Shown here piece by piece: positions 53,522 through 64,000 of a DNA stretch of 64,000 bases. A program made the translations under genes and the position numbers. How positions within the stretch are numbered: position 1 is the first letter of the stretch; every line of letters starts with the position of its first letter. Below the pieces are notes generated by a model, which was given only the letters and a program-made list of their open reading frames with translations, did no database searches and was not told where the DNA came from. The DNA is from Achaetomium macrosporum (taxonomy: Eukaryota > Ascomycota > Sordariomycetes > Sordariales > Chaetomiaceae). The DNA is taken from positions 1-64,000 of the forward strand of contig MU860063.1 in NCBI GenBank assembly GCA_033296875.1, in the 5' to 3' direction.

Positions 53522-56500
53522 GGCGGCGAGCTCTGGGTCCGCGCCCGTTGCCTGCCGAAAGTAGATGGGCGAGGGGAGGTCGCGTCGGGATTCGTAGATC
53601 ATCTGGGGCTCGTCAAAGGCGCGTCGAGCTCCTTCCTGGTCTGTAACTTTAGTATACCTTACTCTAATATATCCGGAAGTGGTCAGGGCACGTAGGAGAG
53701 CAAAGCACAAATTGGTGCACAAAATGGTTGTTCGGAACTAAACTGTGACAGAAGACCGGCTTGACGTCGGATGGACTTGCTGTCGTCATTGTTGACGCCG
53801 TCAGTTCAATCTCCGGCAAGTTTTGCAACTACTACTAATCCCCGACCATTTTGCCGTTCCCCGAGTCAGCGATCTGTTGATGCAGTGTTGCAACTCGGCC
53901 GAGCACCTTTTTGCCTTGAAACCTCGAGGGGGGCTTGGCGGTGGCGGGTCCCATGCAGACACTGCAGACGGTGCAGCAGCTTCGCGTCCACCGTTCGTTC
54001 CCGTCATGCATCTTTCCATCCCAGGTGCCGGGTCCCGGCAGAGCTCCGCTTTCGACGGCACACCGGACGGCGTCCTTCGGGCCCCTCCCCGCCACCCGCA
54101 TCAACCTGCTCTGATACATTCAGCGTTTTGAAAGAGCGGGCGGTGAAACAGCACTGCCATCATACACAGTAAAACTTCCCTCCAGTCAACGACATTACTA
54201 TGTAAGCAATGCATACAGCGGGTAGTCGTGCCAGCCTTACCTCCGGTACCTTACTTTACAGAACGTTAAGTAAGGTACAGCTGAGCCGGCCCACTCGCAT
54301 TCTTCACCTTTTCTTCTCTTTCGTGTTATACGAGTTCAGCCCTGCTCGCCATCCATGTACCCGTATGGATATTCCAAACAAAACCCACTGTCATCGGATT
54401 CGACCATCCACGACTCCACGAATATACCACAGTAAGGCACCTATGCAGTGGAGCGGAGGATACGTGAACCTGGCTGAGAATCATAAACATATATATATCT
54501 TACAATACAGTACGACCATAATGTCCAGGTCTCCGTATTTCCACGCAATTTCTCATACCGAATGCAAGCGGTGCAACCTGGATCCCGCAAGGCACAGCTT
54601 GTGCTTGACCAGTTGGGGGCATGAAAAATCCCCCGTGGTTACTCCATAGGTAGCTACGTATTCCAGGTCATATGCATGCGACCCTGTGAAGCAGAAGCCG
54701 AGGATAACCTGCGCCAAACCACGGTACTTTTTAGACCGTATACCATGACATGGCTGGACGTAGAAACTGATCGGGACTTCGATGGGAAGTGAATTGCCTA
54801 AAAGGTGCAGAATAATCAACCTGGAATTCAGCCCGGCAGCAACCTCAGCTGATTCGGAGGCTGTTTTGGGAGGCAGGCCCTGTGATCTCTCGATCTGGGC
54901 TCGCATTCGGCTTTCCCCTGGCCGGGCCGGTTCAAAGGCTCCGACAAAGGTGTTCGTCGCACTTCGACCAACATCTTTCCAAACCAAACAAACGATGCCC
55001 CCCCCGAAGGCACTGCTATTAAGGTAACTTCCTGCACTTCAGGTCAATTTTATTCACTTCTCTGGTTCCCAGAGCTGCCATTTAGAGATACCTGTACCTG
55101 CATGCGAAAGACCACCCGAGATTGTCGTTTCCGAGTCGCTCCGCGTAACTATTCGTACACTAACGTCCAATACCTACACGATTACCGTATCCGGCAAAGG
55201 CAGGAAGGGGTGGGGATGGGCGATCCTTGGCGATCCAGGCCCCGGTCCTGAGTCGCCGGCCCTACGCTATTGTGCTGGACACAGTACTGTAGACCCGACA
55301 ACATGCCCCTGGTCGACAACTTCCTCGGCCTTCGACATCGAACACATGACTAGGTAGATAAATTGGCATCGTAAGGGTTATGTTTGCACAACCGAACACA
55401 TTTCCCGTAGGGCATGCGTATTTCGTTGCGGTATATAGCAGTTGGGCGGCTGTTGCCGAGCTTCCTTCTGATCACCTCAGGTTGCGTGGCTCTTGCTGTG
55501 CCCGTTCAAGTGCTGGCCGTGCTGCCGCCGAGGAAGCTGGGCAGCAGGGGTGCGGAAGCCCGAAGGGGACCCGCCAACACTGGAAGAAGGCGCGATTCTC
55601 GCCAATTGCTCTGTCTCTTCGTTGGATAGCGCCTTTTCCAGGCTCTCTCCCCCCACTCCCCACCCCGTCGTGTTGTGCTCAGTGCGACGTTGGGCCAAGG
55701 AAATAAAAATAATTCGCAGCCAACCGACGAGCTGTCTCTTTTCGTTCCTGGTTGATTCCACCTTACGTCGTCCTTGTTGTCGGCGTCTTCCGTTCCTCCC
55801 CATTGCCATCGCCATCGCAGTCACCGTCTCCGAACCTCGCGGCCCTCAAGTTGTCTCGCCAATCGCTTCCTATTCTCGTACAAACCGGCCCTTCTTTCTC
55901 CTGTCTTGTCGGAGTCGTGCGAGGCTCTCGGTAGACATCACTCTGTTCGACCCGCCCCGGTTCCGTTACACATACATCCGTTGCACCTTCAGATACGGGT
56001 GCGCTGCTTTTGGCGATTTCCCACACGGACGGATCGTTCTTCCACACGACGCGCTTTCGACGAGTCCCCTGGTTTATATACACACCATCTGGGCGTCCGC
56101 TGAATCCCGGCAATCTCCAGAAGACGTTGGCTTCTGGCCCCTTCCTAGCCTCGTGAGTAAGTGCGAATCCATTCGCCCTTCCCGGCCTCTCCTCAGCAAC
56201 ACACCTCCTTTTCCCAAGCTATTGGTTGTGTGGAACGGGTCACTGTTTTCGGTACTTATGAGGAATGCCGTGTACTGGAATTCCTGGCTTGGCAACAGTC
56301 GCTCGGCAACCTGTTACCTCGCTGTGTTGCAGGACGACGACTGCGCACATCAGGAATGGCCGGATCGGGTTTCGTGCAAGTCGGCCACCTCCCGCCTCCC
56401 GCTTAGCCCCTTTCCAGTCGACTGAGCCGCTAGGCAAGCCGGGTCGGGAATTGCCAATCTCATCCTTGACCAGATGACGGACTGCCCCACTTTCGCAAAT

Positions 56501-56756
56501 GCTTCCGTTGGAATATTCATTCATTCATCTGACCACCTTCCAGCTGACCCAATCTGTTTTTCTTCTGTACAAAGTTTCATCCCAAGAAAGGCCTCGACAA
56601 CAGCTGAGGGTTTCACAATCCGCCCTCCAAAGCGTGTTCCGACCGCTGTCTGCCTTTCAACAGACAGCCGCAATTTCGCCTCCGCGAAACCAAACCTTGT
56701 GGCCGGTTCCTGGACATAGTCTCCCCAGGGAGCAGCCTGGTCCGCCAGTATTCTAC
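53522..56756. other. 3.2-kb region, promoter and probable long leader
   Basis: Left part is the promoter side of the metal transporter; right part (about 55.5-56.75 kb) is pyrimidine-rich on the plus strand and likely includes the 5' leader of the 903-aa protein gene, with several upstream ATGs and a strong donor sequence near 56153. A perfect 11-bp inverted repeat lies at 54246-54278. Open frames at 54553-54987 (minus) and 55493-56425 (plus) have no recognisable domain. Confidence 0.5.
54246..54278. repeat. Perfect 11-bp inverted repeat GTACCTTACTT / AAGTAAGGTAC
   Basis: The arms are exact reverse complements with an 11-base loop, able to form a hairpin. It shares the TACCT/AGGTA core seen in other intergenic palindromes in this window. 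Confidence 0.8.
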
Positions 56757-59534
56757 ATGCCTAGATTTTCTGTTGCGTTCGGCAGGCGGAAATCGACCGC
56801 TGACAACTTGGAAAATGCCGCGGTAACGGGTCCGTCCTTTCGCGTCCTAGAGCGCACCGACGTTGTTGGGAGTAAGCCATTCGATGGCGGTGTGAGGCTT
56901 GCAGCAATGACCCACGCCCTCCATAGATCGACTGGCTCTGACGTGACACTCGACGACAACATCTTTGCGGATCTCAAGTCGAACCGGTAAGTGCCCTGTT
57001 CCTTTGGGGGGTCGGTGCCGGGCTTGGACATTGCTTGCTGACTTGCTTGCAGCGGGAGCGGGTCTTCGAACACAACCAAGACTACCCTGACCGACAACTC
57101 GTCACGCCACAGCAATGCCTCGACCGCCCCGTCCTCCGCCGATACGGGTGGGTCCGATGAATGGCGCGGCGCTCAGAGGAAGCCGTCAACAGACATTCCA
57201 GTGCCTCCGATTCCGAAGTCGTCATCGGCCGGGTTCTTGAAAGCTGCCGGGCGTACGTTTTCGTTCGGTGGACAAAAGAAACCTCTGCCTGCCGCGCCCA
57301 CGATAGACGAGTCGCCACCATCGACCCCGCCTATCGCTGGAGTGCAAACGCCTGCGAACGGGCGGCCAAGAGCGCCCACCTCTTCGACCTCGACCACGGT
57401 GACTCCCCCTAGGGTTGACAGCGATTTCGACTTGGATCTGGGCGGTGATTTTGGCAAATTGGTGCTCGGAAACGACAAGCGAGCGAGTGCGGCAACTCTG
57501 AGGAATGACCAGTACACAGGCCACGCGGCCGCCCCTAGATCTCTCACAGGCGCCCGTCCGATCCAGCCGACTCCGATTCAAATCGACAACGCAGCGAAAA
57601 TTGAGCCTTCTCCGCACTCCTGGGGCAGTCAGCATTCCCACGACCAGCTTATCGAACACACCAGCCCTATGCATTCGCCCACGATCAAGGAACACTCCCC
57701 TCCTCCACCTCCTCGCCACACTTCGCCTCTGCTCGAAAGGCAGAGGCCGGGTACGTCGCCAGAAGTAGGACCAAGAAGACCCTTGCTCGCACCCGAAAAA
57801 CTCAGCAGTGAACAAGAGGACGGAGAGGATGAGGAAGCGAGGCTGCTGAAAGACTCGTTGTCCACTGTGACGATGTTCATAACGGAAGGAGGCGAGTCCA
57901 TGTTGGCAGGCTCCCAGTCGGTTCCCAGGTATCGGAGAAACGAAGATGACGACAGTCTGTTCGACTCCGGCCACGCGCGCTCGTCCAAATACGGCAGCCG
58001 CCCATCCGCTCGACAACACGACAACCCTACAGGAAGTAACAAAGTCATGACCCCCGCAGAGTTTGAGAGATACCGGAAGGACAAGGAGCGCCAAGACAGG
58101 GAACGGGAGTTGCTTGCACCCGGTAGCACGAGGAATGCGGACGAAGACGAGATGGACAACTACGAGGATGATGAGGATGAAGCCGAGAAAGCGAAGCAGC
58201 AGGCGAAGCAGAGACGGAAGCAAGAGGCTCACATGGCTGTGTATCGGCAGCAGATGATGAAGGTCACCGGAGAACCCGCCAGCGGGCCGTCCTCCAGGCC
58301 GAGTCTGCAGATGTCCTTCAGCACTCCGAATCTTCCAAACGCCGATCCTCCGGCCGGCACAGCCAGTACATCCGAGAATTCTGACGAAGACGAGGAAATC
58401 CCCTTGGCCATCCTCGCCGCGCACGGTTTCCCAAACAGGGCGCGCCCACCAAACCGTCTGAGTACCATGGCATCGAACCCTAACTTGCGGGCCTCGCAGC
58501 AGCCGAGCTATCAGCGGCCAATGTCAGCCATTGCAGATACGCCGGGAACGGCTAACCCACGTCTACCCGCCTTCGCCAGAAATCTTCCGAAAGACCCGTT
58601 CGTGGGCGCGGGCCTCATCCGCAATCCGGTCCGGGAGAGCTTCTCTCTTGGGGGCGGCGCCCCTGCTCCGGGACAACCTGGTGCTGCCGTCCCTCCGGGC
58701 GGTCTCATCGGAGTGATAGCCAACGAGGAGCGTAACCGCGCGATGAGGAGAGGCAGCCCGCACTTGGATGGATCAAGCTTGTTACCTGGAACGCCTGGTT
58801 TCGACCCGATCGCCGGTATCCCTTCACACTTAATGTATCCGGCGCATTCGGCTCCACCGACGCTGTCACCTGGCGACCAAGCCCAGATCCAGATGACCCA
58901 GCAGATGCAGCAATTCATGCAGATGCAGATGCAGTTCATGCACATGATGGCTGGGCAGAATGGCAATCCTCCGGCCATGCCTCGTGGGCACTTGACGTCG
59001 CCATCCGCTGGGAGTCTTAATACCGTGGGCGGTCTGACTCCGGGCGCGGGTATGCAGGGCTTAGGAGGGCCTGAAATGCGGCGCTCCTTCGTTGGCAATG
59101 ACTCGATGTTCGACTTGCCGTACGGTCGGGGCGAGGCGCAAATGCGCACAATGAGCATGGTCCAACCCAGTTCGGCGTCCTGGATACAGCCGGCACAACC
59201 TGCCGGGTTCGCACCTTCAATTCGTATTTCGGGCGGTGGTTATGCCCCGTCCATTGCGCCATCGGAGCGTAGCAACATCGGCCTTCCGGGTCGCTATCGT
59301 CCTGTGTCGCACGTACCGCCACCTCAAACGACCGGGCCGTCGCATTTGCGGAAGTCTTCGACCATGTCCGGAGCCATCCCACAGTCCAGCGACTCCGTGG
59401 CCAAGTCGGGTAGCACATCGGATGACGATGACGAAGAAGGCTGGGAAGCTATGAAAGCGAAGCGCGAGAAGAAGAAGTCGCTATGGAGAGCCAAAAAGTC
59501 GATCAGTGACGATATTGGAGCACTCATCAACTGA
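56757..59534 (+). CDS. Low-complexity protein with Met/Gln tract, unknown function
   Basis: Two exons (56757-56986, 57053-59534) give 903 aa; the 66-nt intron joins LKSNR to GSGSSNTTK. Most of the protein is Ser/Pro-rich. A charged helical stretch at about 415-475 (RYRKDKERQDREREL, EKAKQQAKQRRKQEAHMAVY) precedes the compact motif DEDEEIPLAILAAHGFPNRA (about 520). The segment around 690 is rich in Met and Gln (QQMQQFMQMQMQFMHMMAGQ), and the C-terminus ends with EEGWEAMKAKREKKKSLWRA. The AHGFPN motif looks conserved in filamentous fungi from memory, but I cannot name the family. The frame extends upstream to 56499; 56757 was chosen because the protein-like sequence starts there. Confidence 0.85.
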
Positions 59535-59924
59535 TAACGTCAAGTCGGTAACACTAATGTCGAGTGAGAGGAGTTTGAGGGGAATGAAGAAATGTATGGG
59601 TTTTTTGGCTAGTTGGATTTTCTGGTTATAACCGAAGCAAGAGCTCTCTTCGCCTTTGTATATTCCCTACGTGGTCAGGGGCACCAGGCGCACAGGAAAA
59701 TATTCGCTGGCTGACGGAAACTGGCCTGGTATCCTGTGCCGCTGGATGGCCCGCCAGAGGATGCATGATAGACACATAACACGCGCTAATTCAGGTGGTA
59801 ATACCAATATACAAGAGCGATTCTCTTTTTGGGCAAACTCTTGGGGGTAAAGCCTCTGTCCTAGGAGACTTCGAATTCCCAGGGCGGAAACTGCTGCTTA
59901 GCAGGTGAACCTAGAAGTCCCTCT
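59535..59924. other. Intergenic, convergent 3' ends
   Basis: Between the 903-aa protein and lumazine synthase genes. No gene supported. Confidence 0.65.
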
Positions 59925-60660
59925 CTATTCGATGGTGCCGGCTGCCCAGGCCTTCCGTTTCGCCCCCATCTCAACAGCTGCGAGACCCCAGTCCTCGCCA
60001 TGGTTGTGGCTCCCCGCGATGAGACCGGCCCTGGCCTTTGCCTGCTCCTCATTCAGGACGGTAAGAACGCCAAAGATAACAGGCACGCTGGTGTCCAGGG
60101 ACACGCGCATTAAGCCGTCAGAGACGCTTCCGGCGATATACTCAAAATGCATTGTCTCGCCCTTGATCAGCACGCCAATGGCGATGATGGCGTCGAATGG
60201 CCCCATCGAAGCTCCAGCGGCCGACACAGCTGTCAAGTCGGCTGTCGAGCTGCCCAGCAAGTCCCCTGCCGAGGCACCACTGCCAGCCGACGAAGACTGT
60301 ACTTGGGAGGCCGCATAGAGGCTGTTGCTTGGCCCATGGTGCAAGGTTGTTAGTGTGAAAAGGATCACGATATTAATTTTCAGGGGTGGTTCTTCTCGCT
60401 TTGAGGTCCTGGACTGATGATCATGACGAGGAGGAAATGGAAGAGCAAGAGACGCACCGCTGCACGGCAATTGGCAGCTCCCATGATCCGGGAACCGTCT
60501 GCACCACAATATTTGACTCCTTCACTCCGCACTCAAGAAGCTTGGCCTTTGTGCCGGCGAGCAGAGGTTCAATGATGGTGTCATTCCAGCGGGCATGGAC
60601 AATGCCAATGCGCAGATTGCTGCCATCGTGGTGCTGTGGGGTGGGGCCTTTGTTGTGCAT
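59925..60660 (-). CDS. rib4: 6,7-dimethyl-8-ribityllumazine synthase
   Basis: Two exons (60660-60458, 60327-59925) give 201 aa. The enzyme condenses 5-amino-6-ribitylaminouracil with 3,4-dihydroxy-2-butanone 4-phosphate, the penultimate step of riboflavin synthesis. Matching motifs are IGIVHARWNDTIIEPLL, VPGSWELPIAVQR, then after the intron IIAIGVLIKGETMHFEYIAGSVSDGLM and PVIFGVLTVLNEEQAKARAG. A Ser/Ala/Gly-rich insertion (SSSAGSGASAGDLLGSS) lies between strands, as in other filamentous fungi. The C-terminal HNHGEDWGLAAVEMG is intact. The intron is 130 nt, GT-AG. Confidence 0.96.
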
Positions 60661-61377
60661 GTTGTCTAGTAGCTTAAGGAAGCGTGTGCGTCCGGCCGAG
60701 TTTGAGGTTTCCCAAGGGGTTCAGTTGTTGATGCGAATGAGGTCCGGGGACGGAGTACAATTACATACCGTAGTGAGGGGCATTCATGCGAAATGCAAAC
60801 ATTGCCCCACTTTTGTTGAAGGTGAAGCTTCCAATCCAATCAGAACGCACAACCACGGCAGTTTAAGCAAGGAGTCAATCAAACAGGATTAGATTTAGAA
60901 GAAAGGAAAAGGAGAAGTATGAAATAAAGAGAAGGAAGAAGAGGAAGAGAAAGAGGAGGAAGAAAAGAAAGGCTTGAGATGAGTAAGGTACTTTACTACC
61001 TACCGTAGGTAATTGGTGGCTTTCGTTCCGTCTTGATGTTTTTTCTGCACATAGGGTGGCTCCTTCCTTTCCTGTTCTCCCTCAAGGTCGGGAGGACGGT
61101 TGGGGCCGTGAGGCAGTCAAAACCTATCAGGCGAGTGAGGTGCCCAAAGGATACCTAGGTAGGTAAGTCACATGGCGGTCGAGCTGGCAGAGCCTCGCCT
61201 CACACACTCTGCACTTGACAGAGTTCTTCAGCATCGAGCATTTCAAGTTATCTGTAACTCGCTCTGACCTACCTCGATACGTTGCCATGGTGAATGCGTG
61301 ATCTCCTCGTTTCCAACGTCTCCCCGCATATCGTTTCTCCCTATTCTTATCACAACAGTGTGTGAGGCGAGGCCAGC
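60661..61377. other. Divergent promoter region with purine-rich block and palindromes
   Basis: Between rib4 and the MutL gene. The stretch 60890-60972 is almost entirely purine on the plus strand, next to the rib4 side. TACCTAGGTA at 61152-61161 and ACCTAC/GTAGGT at 60998-61010 belong to the recurrent palindrome group. Confidence 0.6.
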
Positions 61378-63860
61378 ATGCCAATCTCTCCTCTTTCTGA
61401 GGACAGCGTCCGCCAACTGGGATCATCACTTGTCATCACCAGCCCGGTGCTTCTGCTCAAGGAGCTCCTCGACAATGCCATTGACTCAGGAGCCACTTGC
61501 ATTGACATCTTGGTCTCCCCAAACACGGTCGACAAACTTGAGATGAGAGATAATGGCCATGGCATTAACCCGGACGACTTGGACTCTCTTGGTCGCCCAG
61601 GCCACACTAGCAAGCTCAGGTCCCTTGATGAGCTGGACACCCTTGGTGGGAACACGCTGGGATTCCGTGGAATCGCACTGGCAAGTGCCAACAGCCTAGC
61701 AGACGTTTCAGTGACCAGCAGAGTGTCATCCGAGCCTGTCGCTACCGCCGTCTCCCTCGCAAAAGGAGGAGGCATTGGCACACAACGCCATGCTGGTGCT
61801 CCGGTAGGCACGACTGTCTGTGTCACTAGGTTGTTCTCCAGTCTGCCCGTCAGACTACGGGTTGCCATCAAGGAAGCGCCCAAGAATCTCGCCAAAATCA
61901 AACAACTACTGCAGTCTTACGCCCTTGCAAGACCGTGGATAAGGCTACGATTCGCGGTACTGAAGACCCCCAACCTATCGTGGTCTTACGCCCCTGCGCC
62001 AGGCGGAAGTGTCATGGAGGCCGCCATGCAGATATTCAGTACCGAACTCGCATCTCAATGCATTTTCGAGACGTTTCCTACGGGGACGTCGCAATCAAAA
62101 GCTGAACCCACCAAGACACTCGTCTTCGAAGCGCTCCTGCCACGATCCGGAGCCGACCCCCAGAAGATTAATCAAGGAGCATTCCTCTCAATAGACTCCC
62201 GACCGGTCTCTACAAAGCGAAGTACGGCCAAGAAACTTATCTTCATATTCAAGACGAAAATTGGAAACTATCTCAGCCGGTCCCACTCGGGCGACGTGCC
62301 CAAAGAACCATTCATCAGATTGAACATCCGTTGTCCACCAGGCACGTACGATGTCAACATTGAGCCCTCAAAGGATGATGTGCTCTTCAAGGAGGAACAG
62401 CACGTTCTTGATCAGTTTGAATCCTTTCTCTCGCTTGTCTACCCCGCCCCTGAGCGTCATGGCTCACACCATCTCTCTATGCCTGTGGCGGTAGCGGACC
62501 GTGAAGCACTTTGTGCAACCCCCCGTGCTATGCACACTGATGCTCCTGGCCGTCCCTTGGCGTCACAAGTAAGGCCATTCAACTTCTCACCTAGCTCAGC
62601 TGACATTCTAAGGATCCGGCTTCATCATGGAAAGTCGACATGTCCTCTGGGCTTGAAGATCTGAATGATGGCGATGGCAGTAGTGAACTATGTGCCCAAC
62701 AAAACATGCAACAGGGAGCGGACAAGGCTCTGCTTCCTGGGTCCGAAGATGATATTATCGAAGGCAGCAAAGGGAAATCTCCGAAAGAAGGTTTGAATCC
62801 CTGGTCTATCGCCAAACTAACCAGCTCTAACCGGCGAGGCGACCCGCTGGCCAAAGAGGGGAGACAGGAGGTTCGCCAACAGGCTCCATTACGACTTCCG
62901 GAGCACGGTTCCGCAATCGAGACCGAATGGGCTTCATCGCCGGCTACGCAGGCTTCACATACGAGAGAAAGACTAGAATCTCAGCCCAATCGCGACACTG
63001 TTGATATACCCGCATCGCAAGGCAAGTCTCTGCGAGATGTCCTTGGCCACGGACACCACAGAGCAGCTGCCAGCTCTCCTTGGCCCTCGAATCGCCACAA
63101 CCGGTCTCGCCGCTATCACGTACTGCAAAGCCCACCGACGTCCTCCCCCGATGGAAACGACTATGATGGGATTGGCTCACGGGAACGCCTTGGCGAACGA
63201 CGCAGGAACGGCTCAGACCGCCTGGTGCAGTCTCAGATATCGTTCAATAGGAACAGCAGGCGGCAAGAACACCATGACCGAGTCGGACTGGACGGCGACC
63301 AGCTGCCATCAGGGCCCTCCGTTCGGAACCGACGCATAAGAATCTCGACTTCGGCACGTCCTTCGTACTCCGGAGAAGGGGAATTCATGATTGCGGGTCT
63401 TGTCGGCACCAAGGCCAGACCTGGAAGAGATATCTTACAGGCACCCTCGCCTCCCCAGCCCCTCCCGCACAATGCACCCGATGCCGCTGAAGCACCACCA
63501 GAGGTTCACCGGCGGGACAGCTCGGATGAAGAGACGCACTGGCCGAATCATGTAATAGATGATGCAAGGGTACAACTCATCAAGCAACAACGTCCTGGGG
63601 CAGAGAATCTGCAGAAGAAGCCGAGGCGGATGAAGACGGAGCAGCTACCCCTTGAGACGATCCCTCGCGATTCACAGACATGTACTCTGTTGATAACAGT
63701 AACGGCAAACATGGGCCGATTGGCACAGCTTCTTACCATAGCGTCTCGGTGCGATACTTGGTTGGTTGATGGGAAGCTGAGAGACGCGTTTGAGGATGGA
63801 ATCAGTCCCGAGGACACAGCCAAGCTCGTCGAGCCTCTCCTGGCACGAATCAGCCACTGA
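61378..63860 (+). CDS. mlh2: MutL-family mismatch repair protein, MLH2/PMS1 type
   Basis: Two exons (61378-62568, 62613-63860) give 812 aa. The N-terminal GHKL ATPase has KELLDNAIDSGAT (Glu29, Asn33), DNGHGI (58-63) and GFRGIAL (95-101), where most MutL proteins have GFRGEAL. The MutL transducer region follows (FLSIDSRPVSTKRSTAKK, CPPGTYDVNIEPSKDDVLF). Exon 2 holds NPWSIAKL (about 458), shared by eukaryotic PMS1/MLH2 proteins, and a disordered linker; the C-terminus is a short dimer segment with no endonuclease DQHAxxE motif, consistent with the non-nuclease MLH2 (human PMS1) branch, which partners MLH1. The two frames are joined by a 44-nt intron (gtaagg to ctaag). Confidence 0.9.
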
Positions 63861-64000
63861 ACTACAGTGGCAATCTGAGCGAAGCCGGAGCCGCGTTCGT
63901 GGCAGATTGGGGATGGAAACTTAGGGAAGCTTGCTGTGTTTTGCGAGGGGCTTCTTTCTGAGTGAAGGATTTCTCTCGCTCTGTCCGCGCTTGCTTGTGT
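63861..64000. other. 3' flank of the MutL gene
   Basis: Short flank to the window edge with no feature seen. Confidence 0.6.

Noticed and set aside
54553..54987. 144-aa minus-strand ORF
   Set aside because: No domain, no splice signals that extend it, intergenic composition.
55493..56425. 310-aa plus-strand ORF before the 903-aa protein gene
   Set aside because: Pyrimidine-rich leader translated into Ser/Pro/Phe/Leu-rich sequence without domains; more likely 5' leader.
57222..58424. 400-aa minus-strand ORF
   Set aside because: Antisense of the 903-aa protein gene; the opposite strand has a coherent spliced protein.

Overview
The window is nuclear DNA of a filamentous ascomycete. Genes carry many short introns (about 47 inferred in coding sequence, mostly 45-165 nt, GT-AG with CTAAC/CTGAC-like branch sites), coding DNA is GC-rich, both strands are used without operons, and one AT-rich stretch looks like repeat-induced point mutation (RIP). 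Gene content and protein style (ATG11, NHP6 of 103 aa, an HSP30-like small heat-shock protein) fit Sordariomycetes, most likely Sordariales; the genus is my inference. Splice models were built by hand from reading frame and family similarity, so exon edges need transcript support.

Layout. 1-2.1 kb: 3' end of a Ty3/Gypsy chromovirus (integrase C-terminus plus chromodomain), its probable 3' LTR, a TC-rich microsatellite and an AT-rich island. 2.1-6.1 kb: UBP16-like deubiquitinase (+) facing a Kes1/Osh4-like sterol carrier (-). 6.9-12.4 kb: Gfo/Idh/MocA oxidoreductase (-), oligoribonuclease (+), phosphoglucomutase (-). 13.2-15.3 kb: a nine-exon conserved-looking protein of unknown function (-). 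15.3-20 kb: gene-poor, holding only the HMG-box protein NHP6 (-). 20-26.1 kb: CENP-H-like kinetochore protein (-) and ATG11 (+), divergent. 26.6-29.5 kb: mitochondrial ribosomal protein bL9m (-) and an acetyltransferase-like protein (-). 30.4-35.3 kb: a 1069-aa single-span membrane protein (+) and a nucleotidyltransferase-like protein (-). 36.1-37.5 kb: LSM6 (+) and a small heat-shock protein (-) with heat-shock elements. 38.6-40.8 kb: an RRM+YTH m6A-reader-type protein (-). 43.3-51 kb: proteasome beta-6 (-) and PI4-kinase STT4 (+), divergent. 51.6-53.5 kb: CDF metal transporter with a 14-nt microexon (-). 56.8-59.5 kb: a 903-aa low-complexity protein (+) after a 3.2-kb leader/intergenic region. 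59.9-63.9 kb: lumazine synthase (-) and an MLH2/PMS1-type MutL protein (+).

The genes are mostly unrelated housekeeping functions, so I see no biosynthetic cluster, defence island or other new multi-gene system. The most notable points are at gene-structure level: three independent GC-AG introns with identical GCAAGT donors, two stop-free introns of length divisible by three (in the YTH gene and STT4) that a simple ORF reading would wrongly retain, a 14-nt microexon, a 44-nt intron, a possible dual-targeted small heat-shock protein, and a recurring TACCT/AGGTA palindrome in intergenic DNA.
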